Origin: Rhodospirillaceae bacterium
Lineage (GTDB): Bacteria > Pseudomonadota > Alphaproteobacteria > UBA8366 > GCA-2717185
Assembly: GCA_002717185.1 (NCBI GenBank)
Contig: PBDC01000058.1
Coordinates: 8,850 to 40,834, forward strand
DNA length: 31,985 bases
Direction: 5' to 3'
This document shows, piece by piece, positions 8,450 to 17,095 of this stretch; position 1 is the first letter of the stretch; each line of letters opens with the position of its first letter. Below the pieces are notes generated by a model. It searched no databases, was not told the origin of the DNA, and saw only the letters and a program-made list of their open reading frames with translations. Position numbers and translations under genes: made by a program.

Positions 8450-9379
8450 TTAGTCCACCGCGGCCTGAACCTCCCCCACCATCGCTAAGAGCGCGTCACG
8501 ATCGATAACATCCCCGCAGCGGATACAGACGATATAGCCAATAGCTTCGACAGGTTGCGACATCGCTGCAGCGGCACAACGCTGGCCAACAGTCTGCACC
8601 ATATAGGTGCGGCCATCCAAACCGGTAACGAAACCTTTCGTGCGGACAAGACCGAACGTCGTGTCGGAGAGGCGCTCCGCCAAAATATGCGGGTCGATGG
8701 GACGGCCAATACTCAGTACTACTGAATGATGATCCGCATGAGGCAGGTTGTGATCAGAATTTAGTAGTAGTGGCTCAACCCTCGTCCCTAGCAAAGCCGG
8801 CAACGAAATTTTCGACTTCACCGTTTCTACGATGTGCGTATCCTTACAGACATCGCCAAGCCAATGTCGGATTTCTTGAATTGCGCCTGGACACGAAAGA
8901 TCGACCTTGTTAAGCAGAACAATGTCTGCCGCGCCTAGCTGATGGATGATTGTCCCCGCTAGATATTTGTCCGTGCCGTGGCGTCTCACCAGATCCGCAT
9001 CAGCAAGAACAACGATACCGTCAACCGTGTAGCGAGTGATTAAGGTTGTCGACTGAGCGATCACATCCGGTAGCGCCACACCGCTGGCTTCTATCAATAG
9101 GTGATCTGGTGCCGGGTCCAATTTCTCCAGCGTCCGTAGCGCTTCAATCAGATCGCTGCCGTAGGAACAGCAGATGCAACCGCCGGCGATGTTGATGACG
9201 TTTTCATCCCGGCTTTCAATCAAGTCGGCGTCAATTGGCAGCTCGCCGAACTCGTTTACCAAGACCGCGAGACGTAGCCCGTCTGCCTGGCGTAACAGAT
9301 TGTTGACCAAAGTTGTCTTGCCAGCGCCAAGATAGCCGCCAATAACAGTAACGGGTATTGGCGCCGGAGTGTCCTTCAC
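8450..9379 (-). CDS. CobW/G3E-family GTPase, probable metallochaperone
   Basis: The G3E GTPase hallmarks are intact: P-loop GGYLGAGKTTLVNNLL close to the N-terminus, the metal-binding GGCICCS (CxCC), switch/Walker B VLVNEFGE and LLIEASG, and guanine specificity NKVD. A shortened CobW_C domain follows, with a His-rich HNLPHADHHS that could bind metal. The family hydrolyses GTP to load Co, Zn or Fe into client enzymes. No ATG lies near the family start. The best choice is GTG at 9379, with AGAGGA 9 nt upstream. TTG at 9385 would overlap the amidohydrolase stop as TTGA. The gene is therefore coupled to the amidohydrolase, which makes that metal-dependent enzyme its obvious candidate client. Confidence 0.88.
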   Translation of the reverse strand: MKDTPAPIPVTVIGGYLGAGKTTLVNNLLRQADGLRLAVLVNEFGELPIDADLIESRDENVINIAGGCICCSYGSDLIEALRTLEKLDPAPDHLLIEASGVALPDVIAQSTTLITRYTVDGIVVLADADLVRRHGTDKYLAGTIIHQLGAADIVLLNKVDLSCPGAIQEIRHWLGDVCKDTHIVETVKSKISLPALLGTRVEPLLLNSDHNLPHADHHSVVLSIGRPIDPHILAERLSDTTFGLVRTKGFVTGLDGRTYMVQTVGQRCAAAAMSQPVEAIGYIVCIRCGDVIDRDALLAMVGEVQAAVD

Positions 9380-9381
9380 GC

Positions 9382-11019
9382 TCAAAAATCCTCTACCGCA
9401 AAGATTCGGCCTGCCTGCACAGTACCCCATACCCGCACATTCTTGAGTTTATCAGGCCCAATCTCAAAGGGATCATCCTCCAACACAGCAAAGTCCGCCC
9501 GCTTACCAGTCTCGATGGACCCGACCTCGTCATCCATCTTCAGGGTATAGGCAGCGCCAAGGGTAATCGTCCGCAAGGCATCCGCGATGCTAATCTTTTC
9601 CGCCTCTCCCAAAGTTCGGCCACTCGGCGTCAACCGGTTGACCGCACACCAGGCAGTGAAGAATGGCCCGAGCGGGGTCACCGGCGCATCCGAGTGGATC
9701 GCAAGCGGCACACCTTCGCGCAAAGCGGTGGCGCAGGCGTTCATGCGGTTGGCGCGTTCCGGGCCCACGGTGCTCTCGTAATGTTGGTCGCCCCAATAGT
9801 AATGGTGATTGGCAAACAAGTTCACGCATAGACCTAACATTTTCATACGGCGAAATTGGGCGGTATCAGCGAGTTGGCAATGCTGCAAAGTGTAGCGGTG
9901 ATCCAGCCTCGGTACTTTGTGCACCGCACGTTCAAAGGTATCGAGCATCATTTCAATCGCCTCATCGCCATTCGCGTGGGTGTGGACCAGCAAATCGTTT
10001 TCCAAGGCTCTTTCGTAGATCTCCTGCATCTGCTCCGGTGTGGCGTACCACAAACCGTTCGACGAGCCGTTATAGTAGCCGGGCCAGCGCAACCGAGCAG
10101 TGAAGCCCTGGATCGACCCGTCTGCATGGATTTTGACACGCCCAAGGCGCAGCCGCTCCGTACTCATCGCGCGAAGTTCGACGCAACGTTCGATCAGCTG
10201 TTTCGGCGTCACACCCTGGAACCGCCGTAATGATACCATACACACGGGAAAGTCCACCGCACCCGTGACATCCAACATCATCTTGACTGTTTCCGGCGGC
10301 AATGGGTTGGCAAGATCTGTCGCCGTCGTCACACCCTGACGCACACATAGTCGGCCGAACTGCCGCAAGCCCCAAGCGTCCGCCGACATTACCTTGCGGT
10401 CGAGACCTACATAACCCGCCGCCAGTTCCATCGCATCTGGCCCCTTCAACTCGCCCGTCGGCAACCCGTCATCGCCGAGTGGCACGCCCGGATGGTTGAT
10501 GCGCTCACGCATAAGGCCCGCCAGCTCCAGCGCCTTGGTATTTACATTCATAATGTGGCCGCTGGCATGCCGGATTCCGATGGGCCTCACTGTCGACACT
10601 TCGTCGAGCTCAGCTCGAGACATCCGGGCGTCGCCGTAGTAAATCGGATCGAGTGACCAGCCTGAGATAGGACCATCACCCGGCGGCATCTCCTCATCTT
10701 TCTCGCGCAATCGGTCGAAGATCGCGTCGAATGACTCCAAACCTGGCCAAATCGTTCCATCCGGGTCCATTCGATCAAAGTACCCACAATAAACCGCACG
10801 CCAACACGACCCCTCATGCGCGTGACTATGGCCCTCCACCAGACCTGGCATCAGCACCTTATCAACAAAGCGGCCGTCGAGCGTGTAATCGCCCCACTCG
10901 GACAGGTCTTCAAGTGAACCAGCGCCCAATATGCGGCCATCGCGCACCGCGACATGCGTAGCCTCCGGATTAGAGCGGTTCATGGTGATGATACGGTGGG
11001 CTGGGTAGATGACGGTCAT
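9382..11019 (-). CDS. YtcJ-type metal-dependent amidohydrolase
   Basis: This is a full-length amidohydrolase-superfamily enzyme of about 545-554 residues. The metal site is readable: HSHAHEG (HxH) just after the first beta sheet domain, KIHADGSIQG, HTHANGDEAIEMML, LQHCQLAD, and the Asp in HSDAPVTPLGP. The C-terminal TLGAAYTLKMDDEVGSIETGKRADF segment is the usual closing composite domain. The YtcJ group cleaves amide or formamide-type bonds, and the substrate cannot be told here. ATG at 11019 has GGAG 9 nt upstream and is preferred. ATG at 11046, 14 nt after the preceding stop, has no clear ribosome site. It lies between an unrecognised small gene and the CobW-type GTPase in one operon. There is no signal peptide. 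Confidence 0.9.
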   Translation of the reverse strand: MTVIYPAHRIITMNRSNPEATHVAVRDGRILGAGSLEDLSEWGDYTLDGRFVDKVLMPGLVEGHSHAHEGSCWRAVYCGYFDRMDPDGTIWPGLESFDAIFDRLREKDEEMPPGDGPISGWSLDPIYYGDARMSRAELDEVSTVRPIGIRHASGHIMNVNTKALELAGLMRERINHPGVPLGDDGLPTGELKGPDAMELAAGYVGLDRKVMSADAWGLRQFGRLCVRQGVTTATDLANPLPPETVKMMLDVTGAVDFPVCMVSLRRFQGVTPKQLIERCVELRAMSTERLRLGRVKIHADGSIQGFTARLRWPGYYNGSSNGLWYATPEQMQEIYERALENDLLVHTHANGDEAIEMMLDTFERAVHKVPRLDHRYTLQHCQLADTAQFRRMKMLGLCVNLFANHHYYWGDQHYESTVGPERANRMNACATALREGVPLAIHSDAPVTPLGPFFTAWCAVNRLTPSGRTLGEAEKISIADALRTITLGAAYTLKMDDEVGSIETGKRADFAVLEDDPFEIGPDKLKNVRVWGTVQAGRIFAVEDF

Positions 11020-11060
11020 GATGTCGAGCTCCAGATCAGCGTTCATATATGATTGGAAAA

Positions 11061-11432
11061 TTAATTTTCTTTGAAAATTCTAGAACCGAACACTTCGTTG
11101 TTCCGGCGTTTGATGGCGACCCACTCTTCGTCATCTGTACAGATTGAATGCGCCAATTCGACAAAGAAAGGTGTGAAATCCTTGGCCTGCTCACAATTCC
11201 GGACATTATGGTCAATCTGCCAAAAGGTCTCGTTAACGGTTTGTAGACCATAAAATATATCGGCAGCGCCGTATTCTTCCAGCATCGCCTGGGCATTTTC
11301 TAGACTAAAAGCCGCATGCTCTCGCTCGACATTGGCCCGCTGCGCCAGATTGCTAAACCGGTAACCCTTGTTCTCCAGAATCGAAATCTTGTCAAACAGT
11401 CTGGCCCCAAACACTGAGGAAATTACAGGCAT
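11061..11432 (-). CDS. Unrecognised 123-residue protein, first gene of the amidohydrolase operon
   Basis: I do not recognise this family. The start is well defined: ATG 11432-11430 follows AAGGAGAC, one of the strongest ribosome sites in the window; an ORF start 42 nt earlier has none. The product is soluble, acidic-to-neutral and probably mostly helical, with one aromatic cluster (IFYGLQTVNETFWQIDH) and a DDEEW near the end. It shows no signal peptide or membrane segment. It contains two Cys (around NCEQA and SICTDD) but no metal motif. It is 14 to 41 nt ahead of the amidohydrolase and diverges from a Rieske oxygenase. A helper or binding role in the same catabolic task is a guess from position only. 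Confidence 0.7.
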   Translation of the reverse strand: MPVISSVFGARLFDKISILENKGYRFSNLAQRANVEREHAAFSLENAQAMLEEYGAADIFYGLQTVNETFWQIDHNVRNCEQAKDFTPFFVELAHSICTDDEEWVAIKRRNNEVFGSRIFKEN

Positions 11433-11512
11433 GTCTCCTTCCCACACTCGTGCTAAACAAGCTGTAATGGGCATTTGGTAGGATACCGCATAGCCGATCG
11501 TTCGGGGACCGT
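11433..11512. promoter_or_regulatory. Divergent intergenic region between amidohydrolase operon and Rieske gene
   Basis: Only 80 nt separate the two divergent starts, so both promoters and any shared operator must lie here or overlap the coding ends. TAGGAT (on +) is a possible -10 for the Rieske gene, but no convincing -35 is seen. The arrangement suggests co-regulation. Confidence 0.35.
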
Positions 11513-12532
11513 ATGTTTCTTAGAAATCTCTGGTATTTCGCGCAGCGCAGCGACCAGCTTAAACGGGGGTCGATGTTAGCGAAAACGTTGTTAGGCGAAC
11601 CGATCCTAATTGCACGCGATGCCGGAGGGGTGCCCTTTGCGGTGCGCGATATCTGTCCGCATCGAGGCGTACCACTGTCTAAGGGCAGTTTTGACGGCCA
11701 CGAGATCGAGTGCCGCTATCACGGATGGCGCTTCAACCAGGAGGGTCGCTGCACCGCGATCCCATCCTTGGTCGAGGGTCAAAAATTCAATGTCGAGCGG
11801 GTCGGGGTTCAGAGGTACCCCTGCCGCGAGATGCAAGGCAATATTTGGATCTATTTCGGCGACGAGACAGACGAATTGATCGACCCGCCAGTCATTCCCG
11901 ATATCGGCAATCGTTGCCCAAACATTTCCTTCACGATGCCCTTTCCCTGTCATGTCGACCACGCAGTCATAGGCCTGATGGATCCGGCGCACGGCCCATT
12001 CGTGCACCGCGCATGGTGGTGGCGTTCGGGCAGTTCAATCCATGAAAAAACCAAGGCCTTCGCCCCGGTCGAACGCGGCTTCAAGATGGTGCGCCATCCG
12101 CCGTCCTCCAATTCGGTGGCCTATAAATTACTCGGCGGCGACATGACAACCGAGATCTCGTTCCAACTACCGAGCGTGCGTATTGAACATATCTGCGCCG
12201 GAAAACATTCATTGTGCGGCCTGACAGCGGTGACGCCGATCAGCGAAACCGAGACTGAGCTGAACCACCAGATCTACTGGACACAACCGTGGCTGACACC
12301 GCTAAGCCTGCTGTTACGGCCCTTCGTCCTCGCTTTCCTGAGACAGGATCGCGATATCGTTACCATGCAGCAAGAAGGGCTGAAACACGGCCCCAAACTT
12401 ATGTTGATCAACGATGCTGACATGCAGGCAAAGTGGTACTATCGATTGAAGGAGGCTTGGGTGAAAGCGGCCGATACGAGCAAGCCGTTCGTGAACCCCA
12501 TAAAGGCGCAGGACCTGCGCTGGCGAAGTTGA
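11513..12532 (+). CDS. Rieske [2Fe-2S] non-heme iron oxygenase, terminal oxygenase subunit
   Basis: The 339-residue protein has an N-terminal Rieske domain with cluster ligands Cys48/His50 (CPHRGVPLS) and Cys67/His70 (CRYHGW), and a C-terminal catalytic domain with the mononuclear iron motif D157-x2-H160-x4-H165 (DPAHGPFVH). The layout matches single-component-type oxygenases related to vanillate O-demethylase. These hydroxylate or demethylate aromatic or alicyclic substrates using electrons from a separate reductase; no reductase gene is in the window. GGGGA precedes the ATG by about 5 nt. It is the only convincing plus-strand protein gene here. It converges on the second TauD-type gene with a 67-nt gap and no obvious terminator between them. 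The substrate is unknown. Confidence 0.92.
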   Translation: MFLRNLWYFAQRSDQLKRGSMLAKTLLGEPILIARDAGGVPFAVRDICPHRGVPLSKGSFDGHEIECRYHGWRFNQEGRCTAIPSLVEGQKFNVERVGVQRYPCREMQGNIWIYFGDETDELIDPPVIPDIGNRCPNISFTMPFPCHVDHAVIGLMDPAHGPFVHRAWWWRSGSSIHEKTKAFAPVERGFKMVRHPPSSNSVAYKLLGGDMTTEISFQLPSVRIEHICAGKHSLCGLTAVTPISETETELNHQIYWTQPWLTPLSLLLRPFVLAFLRQDRDIVTMQQEGLKHGPKLMLINDADMQAKWYYRLKEAWVKAADTSKPFVNPIKAQDLRWRS

Positions 12533-12599
12533 CTACAGCTGATTATGCGTTGGGGATTTGGGTATCGAACCTTTTATGCTACCCCGAGATGGAAGCTAA

Positions 12600-13433
12600 T
12601 TAGATGGGACGATCGCCCTTCACCGTAACTCGGTGACCGCTGCGCACATGCGGACGATAATCCCATAACGCACGGTGCTGAACGCAGCGATTGTCCCAGA
12701 ACGCTATGGAATTGTTGCGCCAGCGGAAGCGGCAATGGAACTCCGGCATCTCGATATGTTTGAAGAGGAAGTCGAGAATTGCGCGGCTTTCCTTCGTCGA
12801 GAGCCCCTCAACCCGCGTTGTAAAGCCGGAATTTACGTAGATTCCTTTGCGTCCAGTCACTGGGTGAGTGCGAACAATTGGATGCAGTGCCGCTGGGTAG
12901 ACATTCTCGCCATCGCGAAGACCACCTGACCGGCTGACATAGCCGCGGCTATGCACATGTTCGGATTCATGATGCGCCTTGAGGCCACCGAGGAATTTTT
13001 TCATATCGTCGGACAGCGCCTCATAGGCCGCGTACATACTGGCGAACATAGTATCACCGCCAGCCTCCGGCACCTGATGCAGATGCAGGATGCTTCCCAT
13101 AGGCGGTGCTTCATCAGCGCTGACATCGGTGTGCCAGGCCTGACCCGCCGCGTGTTTGGAACTTTCGTCTGTATGAATGACAAGGATTTCAGGGTGGCCT
13201 TCCGGGCCCGGCATCGCCGGATGGATATGCAGTTCGCCGAAGCGGCGGCCAAATTCTTTATGCTGCTCTAGCGTTAGTTTCTGATCACGAAAGAAGATCA
13301 CCTGATGTTCCATCAGAGCATTGTGGATCTCCGAGAATGCCTGATTGCCAAGAGGTTCGGCGAGATTCACACCGGAAATCTCTGCCCCGAGGGCAGGACT
13401 GATCGATGACACCTCAATGGTTTTATTCGGCAT
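12600..13433 (-). CDS. TauD/TfdA-family Fe(II)/2-oxoglutarate dioxygenase (copy B)
   Basis: At 277 residues this has the normal TauD length, with the full facial triad His101-x-Asp103 (AWHTDVS) and distal His253, and the 2-oxoglutarate-binding Arg268 (SGHRVTV). These enzymes couple 2-oxoglutarate decarboxylation to hydroxylation of substrates such as taurine, 2,4-D or small carboxylates. The N-terminal GAEISGVNLAEPL is typical of the family. It is the last gene of a run Ldh_2, copy A, copy B, starting 15 nt after copy A stops. The two copies are the same length and align without gaps, so they are a tandem duplication. The substrate is not evident. Taurine is not implied, because no sulfonate transporter is nearby. 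Confidence 0.92.
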   Translation of the reverse strand: MPNKTIEVSSISPALGAEISGVNLAEPLGNQAFSEIHNALMEHQVIFFRDQKLTLEQHKEFGRRFGELHIHPAMPGPEGHPEILVIHTDESSKHAAGQAWHTDVSADEAPPMGSILHLHQVPEAGGDTMFASMYAAYEALSDDMKKFLGGLKAHHESEHVHSRGYVSRSGGLRDGENVYPAALHPIVRTHPVTGRKGIYVNSGFTTRVEGLSTKESRAILDFLFKHIEMPEFHCRFRWRNNSIAFWDNRCVQHRALWDYRPHVRSGHRVTVKGDRPI

Positions 13434-13448
13434 TGAATTCTCTCTAGC

Positions 13449-14282
13449 CTAGACCGGGCGGTCGCCCTGAACCGTCACCCGGTAGCCATGCCGCGTCTTG
13501 GGATAATAGTCCCACAGGGCCTTATGCTGGGTGCAACGATTATCCCAGAAGGCGACAGAATTATCGCGCCAGGCGAAGCGGCAGTGGAACTCCGGCGTGT
13601 CTATATGGTCGCAAAGCATGCCCAGAATGACGTCGCTCTCCTTCTCTGTTAGCCCCTCGATCAGGGTCGTAAAATTAGCATTTACATAAAGAGCTTTCTT
13701 GCCGGTAACCGGGTGGGTGCGCACGATCGGGTGTAGTGCTTTGGGGAACGGGCTTTCATCACCGTCGCGCATACCGCCCTTATGCCCGTAGCGTTTACCA
13801 TGCACATGTTCCGATTCATGCCAGGCACATTTGTCAGCCAAGAACTCCTTCATACTGTCCGATAGCGCCTCGTAAGCGGCATACATACTAGCAAACATGG
13901 TGTCGCCGCCCGGAACTGGCACCTCGTGCAAGTGCAAGATACTGCCCATCGGCGGTTCTTCATCGCAGCTGACATCGGTGTGCCAGTGCTGACCAGCAAC
14001 CCGCTTTGACTTGGCATCGCCGCGTATCGTGAGGATCTCCGGATGGCCTTCTGGTGACGGAGCGGTAGGGTGCACATGCAGCTCGCCGAAGCGGCGGCCA
14101 AACGCCTTGTGCTGCTCCCAATCCATCAACTGGTCACGGAAGAAGATGACCTGATGTTCCATCAGAGCGTCGTGGATTTCCGAAAAGGTCTGGTTGCCAA
14201 GCCGTTGCGACAGATCCACACCGGAGATCTCAGCCCCAATATTGGCGCTGAGCGGTGCAACTTCGATGGTCTCATAGGACAT
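13449..14282 (-). CDS. TauD/TfdA-family Fe(II)/2-oxoglutarate dioxygenase (copy A)
   Basis: This 277-residue dioxygenase has an intact triad at the same positions as its neighbour: His101/Asp103 in HWHTDVSCDEEPPMGS, His253 and Arg268 (KTRHGYRVTV). It differs from copy B mainly around residues 145-180 (DKCAWHESEHVHGKRYGHKG) and in several surface positions, regions that in TauD relatives border the substrate lid. The two copies may therefore have diverged in substrate. It follows the Ldh_2-family gene by 27 nt and precedes copy B by 15 nt, so all three should be cotranscribed. Both copies keep the metal and cosubstrate ligands, which argues that neither is a dead duplicate. Confidence 0.92.
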   Translation of the reverse strand: MSYETIEVAPLSANIGAEISGVDLSQRLGNQTFSEIHDALMEHQVIFFRDQLMDWEQHKAFGRRFGELHVHPTAPSPEGHPEILTIRGDAKSKRVAGQHWHTDVSCDEEPPMGSILHLHEVPVPGGDTMFASMYAAYEALSDSMKEFLADKCAWHESEHVHGKRYGHKGGMRDGDESPFPKALHPIVRTHPVTGKKALYVNANFTTLIEGLTEKESDVILGMLCDHIDTPEFHCRFAWRDNSVAFWDNRCTQHKALWDYYPKTRHGYRVTVQGDRPV

Positions 14283-14309
14283 GTAAGTACCCGTTTTCTA
14301 TGGAATACG

Positions 14310-15356
14310 TTAGGCTAAGATTTCGCTGACACCGTACTTTTCCGCCAGCGCGACCAGCTTTTCCCAGGTAGCATCCTCGACCTCTATGCCTTCCACAAGG
14401 CGCTTCTGCATGCGCTGATGCTCGATCTCACCCGGATAGAGGACCGAGTCGAACCCCTCCGCCGTCGGTGTCGCGTTCAGGTATTCGGCGAATTCCGTCA
14501 CTTCTTGTTTGAAGGTCTCAAGCGGCCGGAAGGCCTCAACGTTGAAGACGGCCATGAAAACACCGTCATTATGTTTGCCAGTCGGCTCGACGCCGAAGCC
14601 GAGACCAGTCAACAGACCGGAAAAAATCTCGACCATCGCGGCCAGCCCCGTCCCCTTGAAGCCCTGCGCCCCACCGAGCGGCTGGATCGCACCGCCATCG
14701 CCTAGAGCAGCCGGATCGGTCGTGCGACGGCCGTCCTTATCGACCACCCAATCGTCGGGGATCGAGTTGCCGCGCGCCTGTGCCAGCTTGACCTTACCGG
14801 CCGCCGCCGCAGAAGTCGCCATGTCGATGAAGAACGGCCCTTCTAGATTGGACGGCATGGCGATCGAAATTGGGTTAGTGCCGAGCCTAGCCGCGCGCCC
14901 GCCGAATGGCGCCACCGCCTTGGGGGAGCGGCCAGAGTCAGCGGTCATCATGGCGATCATGCCTTGATCGGCGGCCATAATTGGATAGGAGGCCGCGCGG
15001 CCGACATGGCTCTGATGGTAAACAGTCGCGGCCGCCACGTTGGCCTTCTTCGCCTTCTCGATAGTGATGTTCATGGCCCGTTCGTTGACCACGTAGCCGA
15101 AGCCCCAATTGCCGTTGATCACTGTCGTTGTCGCACTCTCCTGCACTATCTCGAACGGCGCGCCCGGCACAATATGGCCACGGTCAACGCGGTCGATATA
15201 GGTTGGCACCTGGATAATACCGTGGGAATCATGCCCGGTCAGGTTGGCGTTAACGCAATGCCGCGAGACGGTAGCCGCCTCTTCTGCCGAAGCGCCCGCT
15301 TTTTCGAATAGGACTTCGGCGATTTTTCTCAAACGGTCGGCTTGTGCGGTCGGCAT
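14310..15356 (-). CDS. Ldh_2-family (malate/L-lactate/ureidoglycolate) dehydrogenase
   Basis: The 348-residue product has the landmarks of the Ldh_2 NAD(P)-dependent dehydrogenases: NLTGHDSHGIIQVPTYIDRV with the family His, HQSHVGRAASYP, GTNPISIAMP, and GFKGTGLAAMVEIFSGLL near the C-terminus. Members oxidise 2-hydroxy acids such as malate, lactate, ureidoglycolate or sulfolactate. The ATG at 15356 has GGAGGGAGAG about 6 nt upstream, which rules out the longer in-frame start. It leads the three-gene run with two dioxygenases, so it may oxidise a 2-hydroxyacid that they generate or that accompanies their substrate; that link is inference. Confidence 0.9.
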   Translation of the reverse strand: MPTAQADRLRKIAEVLFEKAGASAEEAATVSRHCVNANLTGHDSHGIIQVPTYIDRVDRGHIVPGAPFEIVQESATTTVINGNWGFGYVVNERAMNITIEKAKKANVAAATVYHQSHVGRAASYPIMAADQGMIAMMTADSGRSPKAVAPFGGRAARLGTNPISIAMPSNLEGPFFIDMATSAAAAGKVKLAQARGNSIPDDWVVDKDGRRTTDPAALGDGGAIQPLGGAQGFKGTGLAAMVEIFSGLLTGLGFGVEPTGKHNDGVFMAVFNVEAFRPLETFKQEVTEFAEYLNATPTAEGFDSVLYPGEIEHQRMQKRLVEGIEVEDATWEKLVALAEKYGVSEILA

Positions 15357-15918
15357 GAAGTCTCTCCCTCCAGAATATCTAAATCTAATCGTTGACCCCA
15401 ATGATACCGATTGGCGCGGCAAGGGGAATAGAGAGTCTGATCACATATTTGACGCGCATGAACAAAGCTTCACGCATTACACTAATGCCAAAAACTTTTC
15501 TACTCCCTCCATGTTCGAAAGCCTAGGCAGCCAGCGAAACTGCAGAGGCATTAGTGGGTTGCCGGATTAGGAGGTCACGCAGAGTTTCAACCATAGCCTG
15601 TTTGATACGGACGTCTTATTGTTTCGAGTTAGTCATGGCGATCTACTGTTGCATCCTGTTTTCGATGGGCTCAGCAACGCCTAGAACGACCGGGGCGACG
15701 CGATCAACAGCCATATGGTCCTGCACAAAATTGTTACGACGGAAAAGATCTAGAAATCACCGTATTCGCTATCCCAACCCACTTTGCCCATAGCAGCTTC
15801 CGCGCAATAATCCGTAGCATGGAGCCAGACCAAAATCCCGAAAACCTATAACTTTCCCCTGCTTCTTAAATTTGCCCAATTATGCGTAATTAAATTTATT
15901 TCTGTGCACCTTGGTTCG
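15357..15918. other. Intergenic region, 562 nt, with faint decayed ORF on the minus strand
   Basis: No intact gene is seen. It must hold the promoter of the Ldh_2-dioxygenase operon. On the minus strand one frame (about 15740 down to 15510) reads protein-like segments such as RRNNFVQDHMAVDRVAPVV and VRIKQAMVETLRDLLIRQP, interrupted by TAG and TAA. This may be a gene remnant. The part at 15840-15905 is AT-rich. Confidence 0.35.
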
Positions 15919-17091
15919 TTATACCGCCGCCGCCTGACATCGTGCGATGAGCCGGCGGGTAAAAGCCTCACCCGCGGCGACCTGCTCAAGGCTGATGAAC
16001 TCATTCGGCTTGTGCGCCTGTTCGATGCTGCCGGGGCCGCACACGACGGCCGGCAGCCCGGCCTCCTGGAACTGGCCTCCTTCTGTGGCGTAGGACACCG
16101 CGTGTGTTGCGTTTGTGCCTGTCAGTGCAAAGGCAAGCTGCTCTGCCGGCGACCCAGGATCCGGGCTGAGCGCTGGTACAATCAGTTTCGATACCGTCTC
16201 GATCCCAGTCTCCAAAGCGACCCTGCGCATCGTCGGGAGGAGCTCACGTCTGCAAAATTCGTTCAGCCGGGCGACTGTCTCAGCCGGATCGTCACCTGGC
16301 AACGCACGAATTTCCCATTTGAATTCGCACAGGCGGGAGACAATGTTGAGCGCCGTACCACCCTCAATAGTACCGACATGAATTGTCGAATAAGGTGGAT
16401 CGAAGCGGCTGTTCGGTTCGGGGTTCGTCGCCTTTTCCGCCGCCAGATCGCTTAGAAAAGCAATCAGCCGGCCGGCCGTCATTACCGCGTTGACACCCTG
16501 ATGAGTAAGGCTGGAATGCGCCTCGTGGCCGGTCACCGTAGTTACGAAGGAATTGATACCCTTATGTGCATCGACCACCTGCATCTCCGTCGGCTCGCCG
16601 ATGATAACTGCGCCGGGCCGCGGCAGGTTTTCAACTACATCCTTAATCAAGCGCGGCGCACCAATACAGCCGACTTCCTCGTCATGCGTAAGTGCAAAAT
16701 GGATCGGCCGCTGCAAGGGTCGTATCAGCATCTCCGGAACTAGCGACAGCGCGATAGCAATATAACTTTTCATATCCGCGGTGCCACGGCCGTACAGCCG
16801 TCCGTCTTTCTCAACCAGGCCGAAAGGGTCGCTATCCCAGGGTTGGCCGTCAACCGGCACCACATCTGTATGACCGCTGATCACCACCCCACCGGGCACG
16901 TCGGGGCCCACTGTTGCCCAAAGGTTGGCTTTCGTCCCATCCTCACTGACCACGTAACGGGACTCGATGCCGTAGTCTCTCAGATAGTCGCGAACAAAAT
17001 CGATTAGCGGCAGGTTGGATTTGACCGAAGTGGTGTCGAAGCCCACCAAAGCACGGATCATCTCGATAGGGGTCATCGTTGCAGGTGCCAT
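15919..17091 (-). CDS. argE: Acetylornithine deacetylase-type M20 peptidase
   Basis: This is a 390-residue M20/ArgE metallohydrolase. Zinc-site motifs are SGHTDVVPVDGQPW, GRGTADMKSY (bridging Asp), the catalytic/ligand pair in THDEEVGCIGAP, IGEPTEM, and the late His in EQAHKPNEF. GTALNIVSRLCEFKWEIR is the family dimerisation-domain strand. ArgE releases ornithine from N-acetylornithine in arginine synthesis. Relatives act on other N-acyl amino acids, so the exact substrate is probable but not proven. The ORF is open for another 54 codons upstream, but these lie inside trkH in another frame. ATG 17091, 4 nt after the trkH stop, gives the standard length, so the two genes are probably coupled. 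Confidence 0.85.
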   Translation of the reverse strand: MAPATMTPIEMIRALVGFDTTSVKSNLPLIDFVRDYLRDYGIESRYVVSEDGTKANLWATVGPDVPGGVVISGHTDVVPVDGQPWDSDPFGLVEKDGRLYGRGTADMKSYIAIALSLVPEMLIRPLQRPIHFALTHDEEVGCIGAPRLIKDVVENLPRPGAVIIGEPTEMQVVDAHKGINSFVTTVTGHEAHSSLTHQGVNAVMTAGRLIAFLSDLAAEKATNPEPNSRFDPPYSTIHVGTIEGGTALNIVSRLCEFKWEIRALPGDDPAETVARLNEFCRRELLPTMRRVALETGIETVSKLIVPALSPDPGSPAEQLAFALTGTNATHAVSYATEGGQFQEAGLPAVVCGPGSIEQAHKPNEFISLEQVAAGEAFTRRLIARCQAAAV

Positions 17092-17095
17092 AGCG

